A stretch of 64,000 nt of DNA from Verrucomicrobiota bacterium (GTDB taxonomy: Bacteria; Verrucomicrobiota; Lentisphaeria; JABSQK01; JAJFLO01). The first letter of the stretch is position 1, and each line of letters begins with the position of its first letter. Under the pieces are notes generated by a model that was not told the origin of the DNA, did no database searches, and saw only the letters and a list, made by a program, of their open reading frames with translations. The stretch is from assembly GCA_021772615.1 (NCBI GenBank), contig JAJFLQ010000040.1, positions 62,001 to 126,000 of the forward strand, read 5' to 3'. Positions 34,002 through 42,958 of the stretch are shown here, piece by piece. The position numbers were made by a program, and so were the translations under genes.

Positions 34002-35087
34002 CTACGCTCCGTCAGGCTCGGCAAGTTCCGGCGGCTCTACGCCCGTTTCGCAGACAGGCGAACCAGTGCCGTTCGGCGGTTTCAGAAAGAAATATCGCAC
34101 CGTACCGATTACAAATGCAAGCCCGCTATAAAAGTAGTAAAAAGAATGGATCGGAATGCAGCTGATCGCAAACATAATACCTTGTTGACGTTTAAAGAAC
34201 CCGTATAACCGTCGATCCATGTAGATCATGATACCCAGGAGTACAAGTGCAACCCCTAACAACGTCGGCATCACGACTGCAGCGGGGACAAGCAGTACGA
34301 TCAGGTAGATTAATACGACCTTGATCCGACTCGATCGTGAGGTGTTCAGGTCATTGACAAAATTACTATCTCGCAGTATCAGCTCCGTCCATGGAATGGC
34401 ACGCCGAAATACATCCGATTGTAACAGTGATGTGAGCGTCCATCGTTTCAGATGTTTGACGAAAAATAACTTGTTCAAAAAAATGCAATGGCCTGCGGCT
34501 CGAAGGCGATAGCCGAGTTCTATGTCTTCTATCGACGGTTTAAGATATCGTTCGTCGAATCCACCCACCGATAGGAATGCCTTTCTGTAGATCACACCGC
34601 ATGCACTCCAGAATGTCGCAGCTTCGTCTCTGGCCACCTGGTGAACATAATGTTGAAGCAGGTTCTTGTAGCGTGAGACGTGGTTCGTGGCGGCAGGCAG
34701 ATCGTCGTATGAACCGAAAAAAGCGGAAAGTTGCGATTTGGTTGTGAAGGTGTCGTAAATCTGACGAATAACGCACGCAGGAACCAATACATCGGCGTCG
34801 ACGAAAAACAGCACGTGGCCCTTTGCCGTTGCCGCACCCCGGTTGCGTGCGACCGCTGGTCCCATGCGATCGGGCAGTGCGATCACGTGGACCGTTTCGT
34901 TTGACAGTTCAGATGCGGTCGGTGCGGTGATGCCATCCATCACCAAAATAATCTCATCCGGCGCCGGATCGCATGCCAGCAACGCGCGAATACAGCGCAA
35001 TGATGTGTCATCCACCGTGCCGACGGGCATCACTACCGAAACGGTAAATGGCGTAACGGCAGTTTTTCCTGGACGGGAAGCATCCAT
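34002..35087 (-). CDS. Glycosyltransferase family 2 with C-terminal membrane helices
   Basis: 361 residues. SVVMPVGTVDDTSLRCIRALLA and EIILVMDGITAP open a GT-A domain. MGPAVARNRGAATAKGHVLFFVDADVLV carries the DAD metal motif (about 94), GGFDERYLKPSIEDIELGYRL is the acceptor loop with ED, and FVKHLKRWTL follows. Three hydrophobic segments from about 250 to 330 anchor it to the membrane. It resembles enzymes that extend lipid-linked glycans. The neighbour downstream is the HprK-like unknown. Upstream is the FAD oxidoreductase with an 80-bp gap. Confidence 0.88.
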   Translation of the reverse strand: MDASRPGKTAVTPFTVSVVMPVGTVDDTSLRCIRALLACDPAPDEIILVMDGITAPTASELSNETVHVIALPDRMGPAVARNRGAATAKGHVLFFVDADVLVPACVIRQIYDTFTTKSQLSAFFGSYDDLPAATNHVSRYKNLLQHYVHQVARDEAATFWSACGVIYRKAFLSVGGFDERYLKPSIEDIELGYRLRAAGHCIFLNKLFFVKHLKRWTLTSLLQSDVFRRAIPWTELILRDSNFVNDLNTSRSSRIKVVLIYLIVLLVPAAVVMPTLLGVALVLLGIMIYMDRRLYGFFKRQQGIMFAISCIPIHSFYYFYSGLAFVIGTVRYFFLKPPNGTGSPVCETGVEPPELAEPDGA

Positions 35088-35168
35088 TCTTTATGGCTCT
35101 CGCACAGTAGCAGATGCACCGCGATGATTAGAAGGCGACGGCCGCAATATTGTATGTCGGAGCGAAAT

Positions 35169-36704
35169 CTATTTACGCTTTGCGACGCGGCGCGGTACTT
35201 TGGGTTGTGTCACGCCGACGGCAGCCAGCATCTTGTCAACGGCGTCATCGCCGTCGTCCATCTCTTCGTGGTACTTGTCGTCGTCATTTATCGTCCAGAT
35301 GTCAATCCGTGCTCCGAAGATGTTTTTCACGGCCAGCATGGCGGTCAACATCGAATGGTCCTGATTGTTGTACTTATGCATCCCATTGCGTCCCACGACC
35401 TGTAGATTTTCAAACGAGTTGATAAAATCTCGAATGATGTTGAGGCAGTCCTGGTACTCGCCGTCGTAGACGGGATATGCCTTTGGCATTCTCACCACGA
35501 CGCCTTCCGCGATGTCATCGGGCACGACCAGTCCCAGGTACTCGAGTTCGATCTCTGCCATGTTGACAAGCTCGTCGTCGCTCGCCGACCACAGACCGTC
35601 ATCCTCAAAGCAGAAATATTCCATACCCAGACAGGTCGTTTCCGGATCTGGAACCATAAACGGGCTCCAGTTGTTGAAATTCTGTATACGTCCGACTTTC
35701 ACTTGTGGATCATGAACGTATATCCATTGGTCCGGAAAAATATCTTTTCGGTTAATAATTACCGTCACCGTAATGAAGTCGCGATAATTCAACTTATTCG
35801 CTGCCCGCAGAACCTTGTCCGGCGGCGCCGGTTCCATCCGTTGAATTAATTCGCGCAGCGGCATACTGCTTATGTAGTCGCTGCCGCTTACAGATTCGGT
35901 CTTGCCGTCGGTGCCAGTGATTTCCACGCTGGTTACGCTTCGGTTGTCATGGTGAATTTTCGAAACGCCAGTATTCATCCGCAAGTCGCAACCCTTGTCC
36001 TGCACGGCAGCGGCGAACCGCTCCCACATCATGCCGGGTCCCTGTTTCGGATAATGGAATGAGTCGATTAGTGTGCGTATCTCCTTGTTGTTCCTTTTTG
36101 ATTTTCCGTTGCCGTTCGGACTCAGGATCGCATTCTTTACTGCGGTCATCAGGCACAGGCCTTTGATGCGCTGCGCGGCCCAGTCAGCGGAAATCTGATC
36201 GCATGGTATACCCCAGACTTTTTCCGTGTAGGTCTTGAAAAAGATATTGAACAATCGCTTGCCGAATCGGTTCGTCACCCAGTGCTCGAATGTTTCCTCG
36301 GGCTCCGCCGGCAACAGCTGCACGTAGAGATAGCTGAAACCGATGAGGATCGAATTCCAGATGCCAAGTCCAGAGAGGGCATTGAATGGCTGCAAGGGGT
36401 AGTTGAAGAACTTGCCACGGTAAAAGATACGAGAGGATCGCGGCCGTTCCAGAAAATCGTCTGGTGACAAGACCTCGTTCCATAGGTCCTCCACCGCTTT
36501 GATTTTGGTAAAAAAGCGGTGGCCGCCAATGTCGAAACAATAGCCCTTGTGCTTGACCGTTCTTGAGATGCCGCCGACGCAATCATCCTTTTCCAACACG
36601 ACGGAAGGCGTGCCGACGCGGGCAAGCTCGTACGCAGCGGTGAGACCAGCTGGGCCGGCACCGATAATTACAACATTCTTTTGGTTTTCTACAGGTTTTG
36701 TCAT
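35169..36704 (-). CDS. FAD-dependent oxidoreductase, UDP-galactopyranose mutase/amine-oxidase-like
   Basis: 511 residues from ATG 36704. A Rossmann FAD site (VVIIGAGPAGLTAAYELARVG) begins near residue 9, followed by DDCVGGISRTVKHKGYCFDIGGHRFF, a pattern shared by UDP-galactopyranose mutase and protoporphyrinogen-oxidase-like proteins of glycan loci. A possible role is to modify a sugar nucleotide or prenyl-linked sugar. The substrate is unknown. In-frame ATGs upstream (36740, 36830) would overlap the Maf coding region and lack the family alignment. The C-terminus (PRRVAKRK) is basic. It follows maf by 25 bp. Confidence 0.85.
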   Translation of the reverse strand: MTKPVENQKNVVIIGAGPAGLTAAYELARVGTPSVVLEKDDCVGGISRTVKHKGYCFDIGGHRFFTKIKAVEDLWNEVLSPDDFLERPRSSRIFYRGKFFNYPLQPFNALSGLGIWNSILIGFSYLYVQLLPAEPEETFEHWVTNRFGKRLFNIFFKTYTEKVWGIPCDQISADWAAQRIKGLCLMTAVKNAILSPNGNGKSKRNNKEIRTLIDSFHYPKQGPGMMWERFAAAVQDKGCDLRMNTGVSKIHHDNRSVTSVEITGTDGKTESVSGSDYISSMPLRELIQRMEPAPPDKVLRAANKLNYRDFITVTVIINRKDIFPDQWIYVHDPQVKVGRIQNFNNWSPFMVPDPETTCLGMEYFCFEDDGLWSASDDELVNMAEIELEYLGLVVPDDIAEGVVVRMPKAYPVYDGEYQDCLNIIRDFINSFENLQVVGRNGMHKYNNQDHSMLTAMLAVKNIFGARIDIWTINDDDKYHEEMDDGDDAVDKMLAAVGVTQPKVPRRVAKRK

Positions 36705-36729
36705 GGGTCTGAAATGGGAAAGGTGCGAA

Positions 36730-37392
36730 CTATACGACATCATCCTCGTTTTCACAACGTGCCGTCTGTCGATTGTCGATCGTATTGTCGTGCATGCGGT
36801 CGCAGCAGCTGTCAAGAGCGGGGAGACCAAAACAGCGTTGTAGTCGTTCCGCTACCTCCTCAACCGGAAGGCCGATTACCGTGCTGCGGAGTCCGCGATA
36901 TTCAGATATCAGTACCTCTTCATGATCTTGCAGTGCGTAGCCGCCAGCCTTATCCAGCGGATTGCACGTTGCGATACAATGGTGTATCTCTTCCTCGGTC
37001 AGGCACTTGAATGAGACCGCCGTACTGGCGTGCCATAATGCCATAATGTTGTCACGCCGCCGATGAAGGCAGCATCCGGTATACACGACATGCGAGCGGC
37101 CGCTCATGCGGCGGTACATGTCCGTCGCTTCATCCAGGTCCGCGGGTTTACCGACAATCTGGTCTTCGAAAAAAACAATTGTGTCGGCGCCCAGAATAAT
37201 CCTGTCAGGATTAGACTCTGCGACCACCGAGGCTTTTTCGCGGGCGAGCCGGCGTACGAGGGCATCGGGCGCTTCCTTCGGCAGCACGCGTTCCTCGATG
37301 TCCGAGACCCGGACAGTGAAGGCGATTCCGTAGCTCCGCAGCAGGTCGGCGCGTTGGCGTGACCCGGACGCCAGAATAATTCCGCCGGCCAT
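36730..37392 (-). CDS. maf: Maf-family nucleotide pyrophosphatase
   Basis: 220 residues. Maf proteins hydrolyse non-canonical or modified nucleoside triphosphates. LASGSRQRADLL (about 7-18), ADTIVFFEDQIVGKP (about 69), CLTEEEIHHCI and DKAGGYALQDH are family signatures, with the catalytic Asp in ADT. The C-terminus carries about 25 extra polar residues. It sits between der and the FAD oxidoreductase on the minus strand. der ends 40 bp away, with no promoter evident between. Confidence 0.93.
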   Translation of the reverse strand: MAGGIILASGSRQRADLLRSYGIAFTVRVSDIEERVLPKEAPDALVRRLAREKASVVAESNPDRIILGADTIVFFEDQIVGKPADLDEATDMYRRMSGRSHVVYTGCCLHRRRDNIMALWHASTAVSFKCLTEEEIHHCIATCNPLDKAGGYALQDHEEVLISEYRGLRSTVIGLPVEEVAERLQRCFGLPALDSCCDRMHDNTIDNRQTARCENEDDVV

Positions 37393-37432
37393 CAGTACGT
37401 CCTGCAGACGGCGGCACGCCGTGCCGGGTGAA

Positions 37433-38803
37433 TCATCGCCGCCCCCTCACAGGTTTTTCACTCAGTTTGATTTTGATTGGTAGACCATCGAGGTCAAACG
37501 CGCGACGAAATTGCTTCGTTATGAACGCCAGATAATTGTCCCGCAAATACGATTTCTTATTGATAAACAGGATAAATGTCGGTGGGTTTCCGGCTTTGAA
37601 GACGGCGTAGTAGATCTTAAGCATTTTGTCACCGGTCATCGGCGGTGGATGGCGGGCTGTGATATCCTGGATAATTCGATTCACAATAGACGTTGGAATC
37701 GTGCGCGATACACGGTCACTCAAATCGAGGATCGAGCGGACTATATCCTTGAAATTGTATCCACTCAGCGCGCAGCATGTGACCATGGGCGCGTAATTAA
37801 CGAAGGGAAATGTATGGCTTATGAGATCCAGGAGTTCGCGCTGTTTGGTGCGTTTGCATGCAACGTCCCACTTGTTGGCGAGGAGAATACAAGGCTTATA
37901 CTCATCGGCAACGGTCTTACAGATCTGCTTGTCGAGTACGGTAAAGTCGGCGGCAGCGTCGAGGACCATACAGACTATATCGGCGCGTTGTATCGCCTTG
38001 ATCGTCCGGTTCATGCTGAAGTATTCGAGCGCCGACTTGATGTTGCGTTTACGCTGGATTCCGGCCGTATCAATGAGATTCAAGGAGATGGAGCGATCGT
38101 CGATCTCTGCCGTAAGCGGTATATCGACAGCATCGCGGGTCGTGCCGGCGATATCACTTACCATCACCCGTTCCACGTTGAGGAGGCGGTTGACTATGGA
38201 TGATTTTCCGGCATTCGGCCGCCCCACCACCGCTATATTAGTTGCCGTGCGGTCCCGGTCGGTTGGCGCCACGGGAAATGCTGTGGTCGCGTGGTCCAGC
38301 AGTTCGCCGATATTCAGACCATGAACGCAGGAAACGGCGAAAATTTGTGTGAGTCCGAGTTCAGCTGCTTCGGCCGCGCGGTCGGCCAGTGCCGCATTGT
38401 CCGCCTTGTTCGCTGCAATAGTGACCGGTCGCCCCGATCGACGCAGCAGCTGCGCCACCTCATGGTCCATTGGCGCAATGCCTTCGATCACGTCGACAAC
38501 AAGTATCACGTGATCAGCGGTTTCCAGCGCCGCGTCCAATTGATCCCGAATCATTTCGTCAAATGGGCGACGACCACGTTCCTTGTGGAATATGCCGAGT
38601 CCGCCGGTGTCAATTAGCGTAAATGGTTTGCCGCACCACTCTGCCGGCGAAATAATGCGGTCGCGGGTCACACCAGATTCCTCGTGTACAATCGACAGGC
38701 GTCGGCCGATAATGCGATTGAACAAAGCGGACTTTCCAACATTGGGTCGTCCGACAATGGCAATAACAGGCAATTCGTTGTTCTGCTCGGATGAGCCTGT
38801 CAT
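37433..38803 (-). CDS. der: GTPase Der (EngA)
   Basis: 456 residues. Der has two tandem GTPase domains and helps assemble the 50S subunit. Domain 1 has GRPNVGKSALFNR (about 17), DTGG (about 64) and NKAD. Domain 2 has GRPNAGKSSIVNRLL (about 193), DTAG and NKWD. A C-terminal KH-like domain (PPTFILFINKKSYLRDNYLAFI) follows. Its ATG overlaps the stop of the upstream membrane-glycosyltransferase gene in ATGA (38800-38803), so translation is coupled. Der is normally essential. Confidence 0.96.
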   Translation of the reverse strand: MTGSSEQNNELPVIAIVGRPNVGKSALFNRIIGRRLSIVHEESGVTRDRIISPAEWCGKPFTLIDTGGLGIFHKERGRRPFDEMIRDQLDAALETADHVILVVDVIEGIAPMDHEVAQLLRRSGRPVTIAANKADNAALADRAAEAAELGLTQIFAVSCVHGLNIGELLDHATTAFPVAPTDRDRTATNIAVVGRPNAGKSSIVNRLLNVERVMVSDIAGTTRDAVDIPLTAEIDDRSISLNLIDTAGIQRKRNIKSALEYFSMNRTIKAIQRADIVCMVLDAAADFTVLDKQICKTVADEYKPCILLANKWDVACKRTKQRELLDLISHTFPFVNYAPMVTCCALSGYNFKDIVRSILDLSDRVSRTIPTSIVNRIIQDITARHPPPMTGDKMLKIYYAVFKAGNPPTFILFINKKSYLRDNYLAFITKQFRRAFDLDGLPIKIKLSEKPVRGRR

Positions 38804-40869
38804 GGTTTCTGGTTCCGGTCACGTTTGCCCGCCCGGCCGAACACAACCGTCGCATTTCTCTTTACGTCCGGGTTGTTCGGGAATCGTTTTTCTGCCAGTG
38901 TCGCGATCTCTAGGGCTCGGTCTAAGTTGTTTTTGCTCAAGTAAATAGCCATTAGGTTGACGTAGGGGTCGGATTCTTTCGGCGCCAGTTTGACTGCTTT
39001 CTCGTAATACTCCGCCGCCTTCATGATATCCCCGGTACCAATATAAACAACTCCGAGGTTCTTGATCGCGGGTACAAATTGAGGATTCAGGCTCAGGCAC
39101 GTCTTGAGCAACGACTCAGCGGTTGAATAATCCTTATCGTTGAGCGCAAACACAGCCAATTTCAGATACACGGTTTCGTCCTCGATCCCGATTCCGACAA
39201 GATGCTCCAGGTACGGACGCGCTCCGTCCGCTCCTCCAGTTTCCTGGTACCAGTCGTAGATCGAAAAGTAGTCGGAAGAGCGTACGACCTTGATCTCCTT
39301 CGGCAGCGGGCGCAGCATATAGCTCGCGAGTAGGATAACGGCAGACGCCGATGCGCCCGCAAGGCCGATTTTTCGCCATTCGCGTGTGCGGACCCACAGT
39401 CCGATCTGAACGACCGTAAAGCCGGCGAACGGGATCAATGTCAATGCCAGTGGCAGCTTGTACCGGGCGTTAATCCTCGCGACCAGAAAAATCAAGATCT
39501 GTGTGACGGTGAAGCCATACAGTGTCCATGATTGGCGGAAGGTCGGCAGTGCAGCCAGTAAACCGATGAATGCCAAAGAACCGATGAATGGAAAGGTTAA
39601 CGGCACCCACTGCAGCATGTTGCTGTGCATCCGGTAATAATAGAAGTTGGCGTTATTCGGCCATTCGTACCAGAAGAACAATGCTGCAAGTTTGTTACAT
39701 GTGAGTTTGAGGTAGCTCTGTAGGTCTTCGTGAGTTCTTAAGGTGTAAAGGACAGCGCTTACCGTACTGTTGCCGGAATCACCCATAAACCGCGCTATCT
39801 GGCTCACGTTCGGTACGGTGTTATAGACGGGATCATAATACGCAGAGTGGGCGAGGAAAAAGGTGTAGCGCTCGGTCGCCGCGACGCTCATCAATGGATT
39901 GCCGAGCACCGTATTTCTGTACACTATCGGCAACATGCAGAGCATGACGCCGCCGGCCAGGCCCAGCAACGGACGTAATGCCGTTCGGGGTGCGCGAATC
40001 GATCGGACGATGAGACCAAGGACGGTGGCGAGCAGCAGGATCTTGAAGATGGTTTTCACCAACAAGCCCGCACCGAAAGCGACACCTGCGCCAAGCCACG
40101 GCAACCATGATTTTCGTTGCAAGGCGACGATGGTGAGAAACAATGTGAACGCCACTGTGAACTTGATCAGTGTGGCCCGGATCAGCACCATTTCGTAGAA
40201 CAGCAAGGGCGCATAGGCCAGTGCGAATGCTGCCGTCACCAGTGCCGTAATGTTACCAAAACATGATCGCGCGATAAGGTAAATCAGAATATTGGTCGCA
40301 ATGCCCAGCAGCAGTTGCCACGCAAAGACGAAGCGCACGTCAACGCCGAATACTTTGTATGTGATGCCGATAAGGTAAGCATAGAGTGGTTCCGTCCTGA
40401 AAAGTTTTCCGCTCCACCAGTCAGAAATCAACGCGTGCGCGGGATTGTCCGCGGACGCATATTGTGCCTTGCGTTCCGGATAAAACTCGAAATACCTCGA
40501 CGCGAGTCGGCGTTCAAAACCGGTAAATCGATGAGAGGCGCGATCTGTGAGCCAATCCCCTGCCGCAATCCTTACGCCCCAGTCATGATAAAAATGCATG
40601 TCACTGGACACCCAATGATGTGCGTTCACGCACGGGCTCGCTGCAATGTCTCGATAGTAAGCGATACGTGTGAGGAGTGACAGAATGACGATACAAACAA
40701 GGATCCATCGTTGTTTGTCATTCAGCCAGACATCTACCGGGAGGCGACATGGGCGATCGTCGCCTGCTTCGTCAACACTGGTTTCGTCTGGGGGCACGGC
40801 CGGCGGATGTTGATTTTGGGCTGATTTCGCCGCCTGTCTGACGTGTCTTGCTTTGTCTTTTTTCTTCAT
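38800..40869 (-). CDS. Membrane glycosyltransferase (GT39/PMT-like) with C-terminal TPR repeats
   Basis: 689 residues. The first 60 are cytoplasmic and charged. About ten membrane helices follow, from residue 60 to about 500. The first large loop holds Asp-containing YYRDIAASPCVNAHHWVSSDMHFYHDWG, like the acidic loop of polyprenol-phosphate-dependent PMT/ArnT enzymes. From about 570 on, TPR units such as AIKNLGVVYIGTGDIMKAAEYYEKAVKLAP are visible, about three repeats. A polyprenyl-phosphate sugar donor would fit the DPM1-like GT2 encoded just upstream. It is coupled to der by a 4-bp overlap. Confidence 0.78.
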   Translation of the reverse strand: MKKKDKARHVRQAAKSAQNQHPPAVPPDETSVDEAGDDRPCRLPVDVWLNDKQRWILVCIVILSLLTRIAYYRDIAASPCVNAHHWVSSDMHFYHDWGVRIAAGDWLTDRASHRFTGFERRLASRYFEFYPERKAQYASADNPAHALISDWWSGKLFRTEPLYAYLIGITYKVFGVDVRFVFAWQLLLGIATNILIYLIARSCFGNITALVTAAFALAYAPLLFYEMVLIRATLIKFTVAFTLFLTIVALQRKSWLPWLGAGVAFGAGLLVKTIFKILLLATVLGLIVRSIRAPRTALRPLLGLAGGVMLCMLPIVYRNTVLGNPLMSVAATERYTFFLAHSAYYDPVYNTVPNVSQIARFMGDSGNSTVSAVLYTLRTHEDLQSYLKLTCNKLAALFFWYEWPNNANFYYYRMHSNMLQWVPLTFPFIGSLAFIGLLAALPTFRQSWTLYGFTVTQILIFLVARINARYKLPLALTLIPFAGFTVVQIGLWVRTREWRKIGLAGASASAVILLASYMLRPLPKEIKVVRSSDYFSIYDWYQETGGADGARPYLEHLVGIGIEDETVYLKLAVFALNDKDYSTAESLLKTCLSLNPQFVPAIKNLGVVYIGTGDIMKAAEYYEKAVKLAPKESDPYVNLMAIYLSKNNLDRALEIATLAEKRFPNNPDVKRNATVVFGRAGKRDRNQKP

Positions 40870-41008
40870 TGCGCTGTGTCAGTCGTTCACCATTGTCCTA
40901 GTTCCTGCGATACGCGCCTGCATTCGTGACCGCCTGGTCCAGGCGGTCCGCAACGTCGTCGCATGTGGCGTTCCTCTGTTGATCCGTATTCGTCTAGTAT
41001 CGTCGTAT

Positions 41009-41911
41009 TTACCGCTCGTGCAGCTCTCTTCGTATCGCCGATACCTGATCGCAGATCAAGCCGAATAAGAACACGATTACCGTTGAAAGCGTGAGTATCA
41101 CCGTTGTGTCGCCGATACCGCGATCCTCGGCGTTCGCAATGTCAATGCACAGACTTATCAAACTGAGAACGAATAGCGATGCCGACGTCAACAGAAAGAC
41201 TTTCAGGGGTTCGAAGAGAACTGTCAACCGTAACATCAGCAGAAGTACTTTCGGACCGTCGCGCATCTGTCGTACTGTGCTGGAGCCAGTTCGTTCGGCT
41301 ACCGTTATCGGTATCCATTCTATCCGACGGTGTGTCTTGAGCATCGCGAACGTCGAAGTGGTTGAAAACGAAAAACCACGCGGCATAAGATGCATGTACT
41401 TCAACAACAAATCCCGCCTGATGACCCGCAAACCAGAATTGAGATCGGGGATTTGTACACCGGCCAGGTAATTCGCGAAACCAGCAAGAATGAATTTTCC
41501 AGGTCGGCGTAACAGCGGCGCGTGCGATATGCGGTTTCTTGAGCCCACGACCATATCGAAATCATGCATGACAGCTATGAGGCGGGAGACGTCATCCGCG
41601 GCGTGTTGGCCGTCGGCATCACAAAAAAGTACGTAGGCCCGACCGCTTGCCAATGTACCGGTACGCAACGCCGCGCCGTAGCCTTGCTGCTGCTTGTGCT
41701 GGATTACCCTCGCGCCTGCTTTCGTTGCCCGCCGAGCGGTGTCGTCGGTCGATCCGTCGTCGATCACAAGTACTTCTGCGTTTGGAAGGCGATCGCGCAA
41801 CGCCGTCACGACGGCGCCGACAGACGCTGCTTCATTGAGCGCCGGTATGATGATACTCACCTGTGCCTGGTCTGCTTCGGGCATTGTGGGTGGATCTGAT
41901 TGTTCTGTCAT
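41009..41911 (-). CDS. GT2 polyprenyl-phosphate glycosyltransferase (DPM1/GtrB-like)
   Basis: 300 residues. SIIIPALNEAASVGAVV, VLVIDDGSTDDT, KQQQGYGAALRTG and YVLFCDADGQHAADD (the DAD motif, about 96) match enzymes that make dolichyl- or undecaprenyl-phosphate sugars. Two C-terminal hydrophobic helices (about 233-295) anchor it in the membrane. Such products feed membrane glycosyltransferases like the one 139 bp downstream. CGGAA lies upstream of the ATG. The LPG-synthase-like gene precedes it by 33 bp. Confidence 0.9.
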   Translation of the reverse strand: MTEQSDPPTMPEADQAQVSIIIPALNEAASVGAVVTALRDRLPNAEVLVIDDGSTDDTARRATKAGARVIQHKQQQGYGAALRTGTLASGRAYVLFCDADGQHAADDVSRLIAVMHDFDMVVGSRNRISHAPLLRRPGKFILAGFANYLAGVQIPDLNSGLRVIRRDLLLKYMHLMPRGFSFSTTSTFAMLKTHRRIEWIPITVAERTGSSTVRQMRDGPKVLLLMLRLTVLFEPLKVFLLTSASLFVLSLISLCIDIANAEDRGIGDTTVILTLSTVIVFLFGLICDQVSAIRRELHER

Positions 41912-41944
41912 GCCATTATTCCGGTTTATACTATTATCGAAACA

Positions 41945-42859
41945 TCACCGCGATGATGATTCATGCTGATGTGTCCCGGCGTGGCGCCCCGCGTTTACGG
42001 CGAATCCAACAACAAAGATAAAAATTTCGCCGATCGTAAACCACAGTCGTGACGCAACGGCGATCGATGTAGCGACATCAGCCGGGATACGAATTTGTGT
42101 GAGATAGCCAACTATGACGGCCTCCCGTACGCCCAATCCGCCGGGCGAAAACAGAACGAGAATCCCGATTGTTACCGAAATTGGAAACAACAATCCCGAA
42201 ACCGCAGGTAATGCAATGGATGTCATACTACGGACCAGGAAATAGAAGCCCAGAGACAGAAGAAACCACTGCCCAAACACGATTGGCAGCAATTTTAGCA
42301 TCGTCGGCAGTGAGACGACTGGGATATGGACAGACTTGGGAAGGATTTTTCCGATCACGGTTTCAGCCGAGCAATTGAATCTCGCTGAAAACAGGATGAG
42401 GCTGAGAACGACAAACGCCACGGCAACCGCTGGTGTCCAGACGGCGAGGCCATCCGTCAGATATAGAACCACGATGCCGAGAACGAGTCCAGCCCATATC
42501 ACACACATTTGCAGCTTCAATGCGATGATTGTAATCTGGCCCATCGGAAATCTGTACCGTTGCGATATTACGCCGGCAACCCCAAGCAGCAACCAAATTT
42601 TTCCTGGTATATACTTGCCAAATACCGTAAGGCCCACAGCTGCAACGCAATCTCTGAATCCGGTATGATATCCATAAACATCGAGAAAACGTTGCCACAT
42701 GAAAGCCAACATCACGAAGCTTGCTGCCAGCAGTGCCATCGACAGCACAAGCGACCGAATCGAAACGATCTCCGGGATGTGCACCAAGTCGCGCCGGTGA
42801 AGCGTCCAGAGGAGAAACGCCAACGATACGTAAATAAAATAATTGAAATATTTTTCCAT
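41945..42859 (-). CDS. Lysylphosphatidylglycerol-synthase-type membrane protein (flippase-like)
   Basis: 304 residues, about eight membrane helices. SPGGLGVREAVIVGYL (about 240) is the signature of the LPG_synthase_TM/AglD-type family, whose members translocate lipid-linked substrates or act with glycosyltransferases. The lysine-transferring domain of MprF is absent. It sits between the YfhO-like gene and the DPM1-like GT2, so it may flip the lipid-linked sugar made by that enzyme. Confidence 0.85.
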   Translation of the reverse strand: MEKYFNYFIYVSLAFLLWTLHRRDLVHIPEIVSIRSLVLSMALLAASFVMLAFMWQRFLDVYGYHTGFRDCVAAVGLTVFGKYIPGKIWLLLGVAGVISQRYRFPMGQITIIALKLQMCVIWAGLVLGIVVLYLTDGLAVWTPAVAVAFVVLSLILFSARFNCSAETVIGKILPKSVHIPVVSLPTMLKLLPIVFGQWFLLSLGFYFLVRSMTSIALPAVSGLLFPISVTIGILVLFSPGGLGVREAVIVGYLTQIRIPADVATSIAVASRLWFTIGEIFIFVVGFAVNAGRHAGTHQHESSSR

Positions 42860-42958
42860 TGAAACTGAGCCGCACGCTCATGTGCAGGCAAATTCAGCTA
42901 GCATAATCGTCGTATTTCTTATTACAACCGCCCGACAATGATCAGTGGTTGTCCTGTT

